Shown here: piece by piece, positions 25,656 through 35,496 of the stretch | Layout of the letters: the number at the start of each line of letters is the position of its first letter | Numbering within the stretch: the first letter of the stretch is position 1 | Assembly (NCBI GenBank): GCA_005281725.1 | Contig: SSBO01000012.1 | Coordinates: 14,979,501 to 15,043,500, forward strand | DNA: 64,000 nucleotides | Direction of reading: 5' to 3' | Source: Wuchereria bancrofti | Taxonomy: Eukaryota; Nematoda; Chromadorea; Rhabditida; Onchocercidae | Translations under genes and position numbers: made by a program | The notes under the pieces: model-generated | The model's input: the letters and a program-made list of their open reading frames with translations, nothing else | Database searches by the model: none | Told to the model about the DNA's origin: nothing

Positions 25656-27994
25656 CCTGCAATTACTCCTATATTACAAATCATGAGTTCCTTTTTCGGT
25701 TTTTTTTCCTTTTTTTTTAAAAAAAAATTGAATTTGCTATTGAAATGATCATTTATCGTGTGATTTTTCAATGGCACCAGAATTCTGTGACAGATAAATT
25801 GAAGCGAACAAGAAACAATTTCTTATTGAGTTTAAATATTTTTGTTAATATCGAGTGCTAAATTATTTTAATATTATAAACAGCTGTTGCCAAAAATTCC
25901 TCAAAACATTCATTTCCAATCCTCTTCTATTGCTTATTGAAGAATAGTTTAATTAAACTTTGCGCATATTTTAGAGTTACCAAAGGGTTGATTTTCTTAC
26001 TGGCAAAACAAAAAAAATTAATGATAATAGTAGTTAATAATAATAATAATAATGATGATAATAATAATAACAATAATAATAATAGTAATAATATGATAAT
26101 AATAGTAAGTATATAATGATAATAATAGTAAGTATAATAATGACAAAGTATAATAATGATAATAGTAATAATAATAATGACGAAAAATAATAATAACAAA
26201 TAAATGATAACAAATAATTTGAAGTTGAACCGACAATCTTTAAAACAATCATTGCTCATGATATGAACCCACAAAATGACCCTAATTGGAATGATTTCTC
26301 CGATTCTAGCATACGTTTAAATGTTCCACAAATAAATTAGGTTACAATCAACAAAAAACTGGCGAAAATTAATTATATACGAATTCAAAGATAACTTCCA
26401 ATACATTTTGATTATACCAGTTTTGAATGCCTATAAAATTCTAACAAAATCGATAAAATTTCCTCATTGACTTCTTTTATTTGGTTAAATTAGGACTTTT
26501 CAAAATATATCCCAAATATTTGTAAAGTAATTGCAATAAAAAAATTAAATTGTTCTTTATTCCTGTCCTTTTACAAGGCTACAACTTTTCGGATTAGAGT
26601 TTTGTGGATTTAATCGAACAGTTTAGTTAAGTGCTTTTTTTTAAGTCACAATGACCTTCGATATTTTGAAAAAGTTCTTAAATTGAATGAAGCGCAAAGT
26701 GTTGGTGCAGAATACATAAGCAATCTTTGTTGATATGAATCAGTACTGCACTTATTTTCATTAATCTTGTACAATACAATTAAAGAAACTACGAAAAAGC
26801 TTTTAAAGTTGATTTGAAGTATGTGAAAACATTGCATCGAAAGATTCATAAGGAAGAAAAAAAGCGATATAAACAAACTGCAGAAAATTTTGCTGCTAAA
26901 GAAAAGATTGAAGCGAATTTCATCACAGAAATATTATGCAAATTCCTTTTCTAATATTATACTTCTAATAGTTGTTATAGAAAACAAAAGTTTTCATTAA
27001 GACATATAAAAATATCGGTTGGTCAATCATTAACCGTTCTGTTTTGCTCTGCTTTTTCTGTCATTACTCATCGCGATTTACTTCTTTTCACATTGATTCT
27101 ACTACAATTTCTATTATATATTTGAAAAAAATTCCGATACAAAAGACAGTACTGAAACCAATCGCAGAAACATTATGCAAATCCTTTTCCGATAATTGTC
27201 GTCATATATTCTCTATGCCAGCTACTTTCCGTAGTTGACATTCGATGTAAAAATAAAGTTTTCGTTGAAAGACATTTGGAATGTCTGAAGGAAATACATT
27301 GTTTCAATTGACTGTTATCTTTTCTAACAAATTTATCTCTTCTTATCTGTCATTAGTGATAACAACTTGCAGTAGATGTTTCCAATGGAATTTGAGGGTG
27401 AATTCGACATTGTTTCACTTGATAAATAGAGGCATTTTTAAAATATCTATTTTAATTACAATGTTTATTCAGTGTTGTACAAAGAACAATCATCAAAAAA
27501 CAGTGAATTATGATTACACTAAACTATCGAATAAAAAAAATATCCAATAACACCAATTTCTTTAGCGTAAATTGAATCGGGTCATTAAAAAAAGGAGGAT
27601 GAAAAAAAGAAACACTTCGTTTTTTTTTAAGAAATCAGCAGTTACTGGAAACAAAATTTAGAACAATTTTTTTCTTCACCATTCCTTGTAATTCTATATG
27701 AGAGTAACTATGCAATAAATAAAGAATACTATACAATAAATAAAGGGTAATAAATAAAGGACGCAATAAATAATGTTATTGATTTAAGCATTTAATTGTA
27801 CGCCTTATAAAATATTAATGAGTAATTTAATTATAAGCTATATAAGAAATTTTCAAGTATTAACTTAACTTTGCAAAATGGAATTAATTAAAAGTAGTAA
27901 TTAGAATGATACTCTTGACAATCGAATATGAAGAAAAAATGCACAAAATAAAGTAAATATTACAAGAATATGCAAATAATTTCACTTCACTTAC
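25656..27994. other. Intergenic with AAT/ATA microsatellite
   Basis: A long impure AAT/ATA tract (about 26035-26213) keeps three minus-strand frames open, producing Ile/Tyr/Leu ORFs that are not genes. Open frames at 26646-27550 lack coding character. Confidence 0.6.
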
Positions 27995-28225
27995 CATTCA
28001 CTCTTCCCTTCAGAATGTTGCAAATGGTTACAGACTGAGAGATTCCCATAATTTCATTCAGAGCTCCTTTGATTCCCGCTGCTTTGGTGGTGAATACCGG
28101 TCGATGAGAGGTGCATGGGAGGGGAGGGTGCGGGAGAGGTGGTTGCTGTTTCAAATTGGTGCTGTGTTTCTCTGAAGGTTTAGGGAAATCTGGGTGGTCC
28201 TTAGTATTTGGGGTAAATAAAGTTG
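27995..28225 (-). CDS. Orphan Pro-rich exon
   Basis: A GC-richer minus-strand block of 76 open codons. It ends at a good donor (AATG followed by GTAAGT) and may begin at an AAG acceptor at 28226-28227. It encodes a Pro-rich part (KQQPPLPHPPLPCTSHRP), then a hydrophobic and basic segment (NEIMGISQSVTICNILKG). The base composition contrasts sharply with the surroundings. No partner exon was found downstream on this strand. An overlapping minus-strand frame upstream begins with an ATG near 28,310. It is either one exon of a gene with long introns or a relic. Confidence 0.5.
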
Positions 28226-28340
28226 CTTAGTAGGACGAAGTACTGCTGTGAGTACTGCTATCAAAGAGCAACCATTTATTCCATTCATCAGCACTGTTTT
28301 AGACATCATTGATTCAAGCACATGCTTTTCCTAAAAAAGT

Positions 28341-28350
28341 TTTTTTTAGG
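28341..28350 (+). promoter_or_regulatory. Candidate spliced-leader acceptor
   Basis: A strong TTTTTTTAG acceptor lies 21 bases before the ATG at 28371 with no upstream exon needed. This fits trans-splicing of the first C6orf136-like gene. Confidence 0.45.
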
Positions 28351-28370
28351 AAAAAGGAAATTTTGCAACA

Positions 28371-30365
28371 ATGCTGTGGAAACGGTTTGTGTATCCACGA
28401 TCAGTCATCGTTTTTCGGCGAAGTTGTTCATTGGTATCAGTACCCACAATACTATTGTCATGTTTTTGTCGGGTAATATATTAGAGCAAATAAATTTCGA
28501 AAAAAAAAGTTTTCGTTTACTATGAAAGTTTCTTTTTAAACCTCCAATTTTAATCTGTTCTTATTGTCATTTTAACTGGTCGACTTTGATTTTATATTCA
28601 CAACTTTCTAGTATTTCTAGTATATTAATATTTTTGAATTTTAAACTCTTTTTATGGTGAAAGAAGGATTTTGGACTGCACAAAAAGTATTCCTGATGAT
28701 GATGCATTGTTGCAGCAATCTTCGTGCTATCGGCTATGTCGAAGATCAACATCATCTTTTTTGGACTCAGTCCGATATGCGCACGACACTTTTAGCAAAA
28801 ATCCTTCGACTTCAGCAGGTGTCAGGATTACTAACGAAGAGTTGCCGACCAAAGAGCAATTATTTTATGTGGATTTCCTCACCGATACGTTGGTGCGTTC
28901 ATCTTAAAATGTTAAGTTTAGTTATTAGTTGCTTGTCATTTTTAGTTCTACGAATTTCAAGTTTGATTTTGATTGCATCTTTCCGGCGTCTTTTCTTTTG
29001 GTTACTGTTACGCTTCACGTTCATCTTCCATAAGGTCATTTTGAAAATTCGCTGGAATTTGGATAAAGTAGAAACAGATTCGAAACTTTCCTATTGGTAT
29101 TTTATGATGGGTGAACAAATCTTAATATTATTCATTAACATGTTTGAGTTGCATTTCGTAGAAACATGGAATGAAGTAGTGCAAACTGGATATGTTTTAG
29201 GTGCCGGGATTTTTGAGCAATCGAAAGCAGTTTTTAAAATTTATGAAGTTGTGTACCAAAGATGTTGCTTACAGCGATTCAATTTTTAATCAACACACCA
29301 AGTATCGTTTATTTTTTTTACAGTTTGTTTTAAATTTCATTTAGAAGTTCCAACATTTCATGCTGATATTTGCTGAGGTTTTTTGCTATCCGCTTCTATT
29401 TCTTAACACTATCAAAGTCCTTAAATGTTCTTAAGATATAATTTCCTGGCCAATCCTTTTATTCATTCCTTTAAAGCGTGGTCTTTCTTTTAAACTAACT
29501 TTGAGAAGCAACTTCAAATAGATATAAAAGTGTGATTATTCTGCCGAATTTTTATTGAGATGATGTGAACCTCCAATTAATTTTTGTATTTACAGAGGCA
29601 TAGATAAATTTATAAGACGTATTTCACTCTCCAAATTATACTTCAGTTTGATGCAATCAACCAGTAAGTTTGAGGTATAGTTTACTTTTCTGAAATTAAA
29701 AATTCCTTTTGCACTGTATTTGCAATTATAAAGCATTTTTTGTTAAGAATATGGATTTTTCGTTAAAAATTTTTTGTTTTTGTTAAGAGTAGTTATTTTC
29801 TAGAAATTGGGGTCATGCATCTACGAAAACAGTGATGTCGTTGTAGTTCTTTGGCGGATTATGGCCATTAAATTATATCATCAGGTATGGACTTGATGGT
29901 CATATTTATCCATTAATTTATTCTTGCTAATGAATGTTATGTTCCGATCTTTAAGTTTGTTGTATTGAATCTTATTAATTTATTATGATTTAGTGAAAAG
30001 TTTTTTATAGCAAACAGATATCGTTGAAGGAGCGCTAGATATTCACCTTGATAAAGATGGACGTATTTACAAGATTAATAATCGACCGGTAAGTTGGTTG
30101 TAAAGTTTAATACTTTCTTGAACTCTGAACTCTTTTTTTTTGGAGCTTATACATAATTTTAAAATTTTACCGTTAGGCAAATATTTTCTGATATCTCTGT
30201 TATTTCAATATTTGTTTTCTTGAGTGTTACCGAGATGGATTTTAGGAATAATTTATAATTTAATTCAATTTTTTGAAGATAACTCGGAATGATCAGGACG
30301 ATGCATCCGCCCTATCAAAATTAAAAGAAGCTTCGAAAACTGCAAACGGCGAAGGTCAGCAATGA
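28371..30365 (+). CDS. C6orf136-like (DUF2358) mitochondrial protein, copy A
   Basis: Seven exons join in phase: 28371-28433, 28716-28892, 29201-29301, 29596-29674, 29804-29884, 30011-30088 and 30279-30365. They encode about 221 residues. The N-terminus (MLWKRFVYPRSVIVFRRSC) is an Arg-rich amphipathic mitochondrial presequence. The rest follows the C6orf136 family layout: a helix ending in LTDTLVPGFL, KDVAYSDSIFNQHTKGIDKF (family: DV.F...I.N..TKG...Y), a beta strand VVVVLWRIMAI (family ARWRL.G.P) and DIHLDKDGRIYKINNRP (family ...L...G.I..H..D). This is an NTF2/SnoaL-like fold of unknown function. The acidic tail ends GEGQQ. The next gene in the same orientation is a paralogue. Confidence 0.8.
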
Positions 30366-30939
30366 ACTCTCCCTGCATGGGATGTTGATTTCTGCCATAG
30401 CGCCTTTTTTTAATTCTCTTTCATTTTTTTGCTCTCAGGTTCTTGAAGAAAGACATCAGTTTTTTTCCTCTATGGAAAGAATAATTTTGTGCATGTTGCT
30501 TAATTTCCATTTTGTCGTGACTTCTCAATTATCATTATTTTTTATTTATTTATTTTTGGTAACCACTACTGGAGTGAATTTTCTTGTGCTTTGCTCAATT
30601 TTTCTAACTTCTACTATTCGCTGTTCTGCTAAAGGCCTCATTTCTCCGATCGATCGGTTGATCCTTTTTGATCATCTTAAGTTTTGATTCCATATTATAA
30701 ATCATTGAATTGGAAGTATTTGCAAAAAACGCTACTATTTTTGAGATGTCAGGGATAAAGTTGCTGCATTATGGAGTACTGACTTTCTGGATCTCGTACT
30801 TCTTTCTACTTATTCTTTTTTTTCGGTTACAGTTTTTTAATTTAGAGCATATAAATTTTCGCATATGATTAATTGAAATACCTTGCACGTTCTCATGAAT
30901 TTATATCTTACCTTTGCAGCTTTAGCAACAACAGTACAA
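30366..30939 (+). other. Spacer between the two C6orf136-like genes
   Basis: 574 bases with no clear AATAAA signal. It ends in CCTTTGCAG at 30911-30919, 20 bases before the next ATG, which is a plausible spliced-leader acceptor. Co-transcription of the pair is possible but unproven. Confidence 0.4.
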
Positions 30940-32712
30940 ATGCGAACGACACTACGATGTTTGCTCCCTCTTGCTGCTCCCTCTTCTGCCTATTTTTTAT
31001 TTTCACGTGCATATAGTAACGGAAGAGGTAACAGAGGACCAGAAATGTTTCAGTTGGAACATGTACGAAAGAGGCTAGAAATGACGGTAACAATCTTCCT
31101 TAATTTTGTTTCGTGTGAACCGGATTTCGGACCGGAGTTTTTACTGTTACGTAAGACGACAGTGAATAGCATTTTTGAAGCAACTTAGAATTTATGTTCT
31201 TTGCTTACTTTTTAGTTTCACATGTATATAGTAGTGGAAGAGATGCGGAAGAGCTTTTGCGCAGTTTGAAAGCTTGGACATCTTGGATTATGAAGTGTAG
31301 TAAATCGCCGTTATTCTCATCAACAAATGATTCTAAAATGGTCTGAATTTACTGTTTGGAGCCTTGAGCACTTCTCAGCTCCATCATCTTTTTTGAGGCA
31401 GATAGTATTGCTGTATCATTTATGTTTGGCTGCGAAGACACTAATACATAATTATATAGAAAATATGAGATGTTGCATTTCAGGCTCCACATTTCTTTCG
31501 GGAGCGGCCGGATTATACATTTTACAGGCCGGATGTGTTGTATAAAGACGAGATTTTTCAGACTACTATTACGTGAGTTATTTTATTATGATAAGATTTT
31601 GTTATTTTTCGTAGAGATGATGCAGTACCAATGTTTGATGGGGAATTTCGGCGTGATTTTGAAAGTTTCTAAACCAAAATGATGTTTTTAGTGGTCATTT
31701 GACATATTAGTTCTTGTTGAGTCGAAATTCGAAATTTTCAGTTTCATTTCTTGATCTTGACGTGTTTTCCTTGTTCACGAATGCCTTTGAATTAATCCAC
31801 TAGATGCTAGTAGAAGATTAAACTTGATAACTAGCATTTTGAGTTTATTTCACCACCAGTTGTGTTCATTGGCCAATTGTTCCGGTAACAGGACCGGCCA
31901 ATTGCATTTCTTGCACTGTGTGATTTCATTTTTCAGGGGTCGAGAAAAACTCATGATTTATTTCGGCTCGATTAGTGTAATATGTCTCTTTTGCTTTCCT
32001 CACATAGAAATGGAAGTAAGCTTACTTTTCTGGTTGTTTTGTTTGTACTTTTAAGGCTGTTAATAGGATGAAAATTTCTTTCTCGATGATGTTTCAGGTT
32101 TTGAATATATTGCCGATCTCAGAAGATGGGACAGTACGATTAAGATGGCGTATAAAACATATCTCATTGATACGATCGCTGTTGAATCCTATGTTGTTCA
32201 AATATGATTATCGTATCAAGAAGGTATTCCCTTGATTTTATGATTATTTTCGTAGTTTATTTTGCAGTAGTTTTGTGCAGTAGTGAAATAGTGAGATTTC
32301 TCCGTTTAAGTTGAAATGGTACGATGGTCTCACAATATTTTACGTTGGTGAAGATGGACTTGTATATCGAGCGGTTACACGCAGAGTATGTTCTCGAACA
32401 TTACAAGATTACTCACTCGTATTCATTTTTTGACCACATTTTCAAATACGCCTATGTTAATATAGGCTAACTTGTTTTGCTGATTAGAAGATTAGCATTA
32501 TCTAACATAATTTTTTTGTGAAGCCTTTCTTCCATAGGTTGTTTTTAACATGACCAACCATTTTGCAGACGATTGATGATGAACAGAAAACTCCGCAAGC
32601 AAATCGACTTGCTGATTTAGCACAAAAAGTTGGCGTACTACCGAAAGGTTCCGCTACATTTGTAACTGACAAATGGAATGATACGCTACTTGTTAAACAC
32701 ACTTCTAAATAG
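30940..32712 (+). CDS. C6orf136-like (DUF2358) mitochondrial protein, copy B
   Basis: Six exons join in phase: 30940-31086, 31484-31572, 31937-32015, 32098-32223, 32311-32385 and 32569-32712. They encode about 219 residues. The start MRTTLRCLLPLAAPSSAYF followed by SRAYSNGRG is a mitochondrial presequence with a likely cleavage region. Then come APHFFRERPDYTFYRPDVLY (family P..F.....Y.LY..DV.F), TGREKLMIYF, the strand VRLRWRIKHISL (family ARWRL.G.P), a YDYRIKK-WYDG segment and FYVGEDGLVYRAVTRR (family FYLN..GLI.RH). It is closer to the human C6orf136 pattern than copy A. Exon 3 is 79 bases with the same phase as exon 4 of copy A. A polyadenylation signal (AATAAA) is at 32768-32773. Confidence 0.85.
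31208..31248 (+). repeat. Echo of copy B exon 1 in its first intron
   Basis: The stretch TTTCACATGTATATAGTAGT and the following GGAAGAGATGCGG resemble exon 1 at about 30999-31032 (TTTTCACGTGCATATAGTAA, then CGGAAGAGGTAAC). It looks like a short local duplication; no in-phase exon results. Confidence 0.45.
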
Positions 32713-32767
32713 ATGAAAATTTCTAGATATTATAGAAAATTTTGCACCCCCTTTTTTGTAGTTAGTA

Positions 32768-32773
32768 AATAAA
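32768..32773 (+). terminator. Polyadenylation signal of copy B
   Basis: AATAAA 56 bases after the stop codon of the second C6orf136-like gene. Confidence 0.6.
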
Positions 32774-32897
32774 AGTGAAAAAACTCATCTGTTAATGCTT
32801 TACTAGTCACCAAACAAATTATAATAAGTCAATAATATTTATAAAAAATAATAAGTCAAGAAGAAATGTTGGGACTTTATTTTGCTCAGACACTGCC

Positions 32898-32993
32898 TTA
32901 GATCATATAGTCTCCCTCTTTTCCAGAATCGTTTCGGTGGTAGTTCCAAGGCTTGATCAAACTTTCAATTTTGAATAACGACTTGAAGTACCA
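32898..32993 (-). CDS. Possible C-terminal exon or relic
   Basis: A minus-strand frame of about 31 codons ends in KPWNYHRNDSGKEGDYMI and a TAA. The composition looks like a real protein tail. Upstream on the same strand, 33,070-33,190 has broken coding-like frames (including MNVDGSDRERFD, then a stop). No intact gene could be built. Confidence 0.25.
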   Translation of the reverse strand, partial: WYFKSLFKIESLIKPWNYHRNDSGKEGDYMI

Positions 32994-33304
32994 TAGTCAA
33001 AAATCTTTCCAGTTTGAAATTTCAAGAAATCACTTAAGCATATCATCTTAAGCTGATTTCTCTAATAGATTTGCTCAGAATTTCATAGGAATAACTGGGT
33101 TTCAAAAATATTGCATGCCATCTATTTCTCCCTCAGTCAAATCTCTCTCGATCAGACCCGTCTACATTCATAGTAATCTTACTACCTGTACTCTATTTTG
33201 CTATTCATGAATATTTTCTTTTATCATCGCATAGTGATAGTAGACAACGTTTTGTCCACCCACAGTCTTCATTAATGTCAGAGACATTTTTTACCAATTT
33301 TCAA

Positions 33305-34620
33305 ATTGAGCAAGCAAGTTGAACTAAATATTAAAAATAACGATATGGTAATTTATTCATCATAATTCACGATTAGATTGACACAAGGTACTATTTTTGT
33401 CGCTCAAAATAACTGAAATAACTTCCAATGCATAATCAAACTAATACAACTAATTTCTGCATAGAAAGAAAATGTTCAAATCATTTCATAAACCACGTAT
33501 GAACCGTCTGCAAACCTGCTTCATTTCATGTAATAAAAAAATAAAAAATAAAATGAGCTTTCTGTGCTAATAACATTTCATGTAAAAAACAATTTTTATA
33601 AATAAAGCGGTGAATTTTATAAAGATATGATTTTCAAATTCTAATGGAGTAGTATAGTAATGAGATGCTCAGTCAGAAGTTATCGATCTATGGCCATGTC
33701 ACTACTTCAGTTGTTTGATCTGCGCTAAAAATATCGATAATTCAAAAAATTAAAAGCAGTAAACAGCGAAGAAATGGCAACAGATGTTTTTTTAGCTTGC
33801 CTTTAATCGCAATTTAAAACAAACTGAAACAATCTGTGTGAACATTGTTTATTTAACCCATCATTTTAGCAAATTTTTTTTTTTTTACTCTGTTCTAATC
33901 AACTTTATTCTGTCGTACACATAATACGGTAAATGATCATCCTGATTGCAGTGAATTTATCACCTTACAAAGCAGAGAAAAAGAAAGCAATAGTTGCGAA
34001 GTTATTCTCAGTGCAGTGCAAACATCTTCCAGAAATGTTTGGTCAAAACATCGTCCAGAAAAAAAAACGAAGATTGCTTTGTGTACTCTTGCACAGCCTT
34101 TTTTTTTTAAATCTCTACTTTTCCACGGATTCCCTCACCTTACTTTGTTTGAACAGTTTGCTAACATCCCGAAACGTTATTAGCACAGAAAACTTTTTTT
34201 TCAGTACATGAAATGAAGCACGTTTGCAAATGATTTGTAATTTGTGAATTGTTTGCAATTAGTTTGTAATTTGCAATAAATGGTCTGCAATTGGGATTTT
34301 TTTGATCCCGCTACTGATTTGGAGTTGTTTTTCGTTGTTGATTAATGCTGGTAAAATGACGGAATGCTGAGAAAGTGAGATGATATTGGAAAATGAAGCA
34401 TCAATTTTTTTAGAACAAACCTGAGTTCTTGTTATTAATTTGTACAGCAAAAACTTGTCAATTACCTAAAAAACAATTTTTATGAATAAAGCAGTGGATT
34501 TTATAAAAAATATGATTTTTAAATATTGATGAGTTTGTACAGTAAAAAAAAAAACAACCAATACTACTTTGAAATGCTGAGTCAGAAATTATCGACCTAT
34601 GGCCATGTCACTACTTCGTA
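33305..34620. repeat. Dispersed repeat, copy 2, with an inverted segment
   Basis: 33640-34470 matches 22418-23340 in direct orientation. 33305-33540 matches 23085-23455 in inverse orientation, so the copy contains an inversion or two abutting insertions. A third partial copy (34480-34620) repeats the motif GCTGAGTCAGAA and the GGCCATGTCACTACTTC block. No coding capacity. Confidence 0.75.
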
Positions 34621-35496
34621 ACTAGAAGAAGTTTAAATCAATTTAATTTAAATCATAATCTAAATCAATTTAGCGAGGAATGTTCGTATACATACGGTTA
34701 CCATGTCACACAAAAAGAACACACACGAAGTATTTCCAAATTAAACCAAGGAGTGCTCATTTCACCTCTAAAAATATGCTAAAAATGCATAGATCATGTC
34801 ACTTCTTTAACATTTTATAGCTTTTATCTGCATCTTTTGATTATCAAAACAGAAGAATTATGATCATATTCAGTGAAAAGCAATAAGGCAATGTTAGATT
34901 TTTTTAACTTTATTAATTATAAAAAAACTAATTTTTCAGCTTTATAAATATTGTAAAATAAATGTAGCATTTTGAAGAGAACAGCAAGAAACATTCTTTT
35001 TCTCTATTCTTTCTAGACTTATTTTCCGAAAATTTTGATGGTACTGTTCTTTTCATTTGGTAATGAACGAAGTGTTTGACTTTGCAAATGAATTTACTAC
35101 TTTTTCTTTTTAGTAAATTTAATTCAACACGTGTTACTTAATTTATCATTGCCAAAATTGGTTATGCTGTAGTTAAGAACAATTTCTCTAAAAGTTTTTT
35201 CTTTTTACATAACTGCTGTTGTTATGCCATCACTTTTATCTTATCACGAAACTGAGCAATAAAAGATGAACTCATGATATTTTAAAAAAAATTATGGGAA
35301 AGGAGTTAGACGAAGGGATTTGATTTTTGACGAATTAATACAGATGATGAGTTTTTCATCTACGAAAGTGCTTTGTTTTTAAAATAGTTTTGTTTTCTCA
35401 TTTCATATTTTCTTTACTGCCTTAATATCCTAAATATCTCATCGTTCTCGTAGTTTCAATATTCAAACTTTGTATGTGAATGACCACTGATCAATT
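34621..35496. other. Intergenic, no supported feature
   Basis: Downstream flank of the TRMT10C-like gene; AT-rich with no exon or repeat recognised. Confidence 0.5.

Noticed and set aside
25927..26274. Three overlapping minus-strand ORFs rich in Ile, Tyr and Leu
   Set aside because: Created by an AAT/ATA microsatellite.
28654..29289. 211-codon plus-strand ORF
   Set aside because: It overlaps exons 2 and 3 of the C6orf136-like gene in another frame. The spliced frames match a known family; this one does not.
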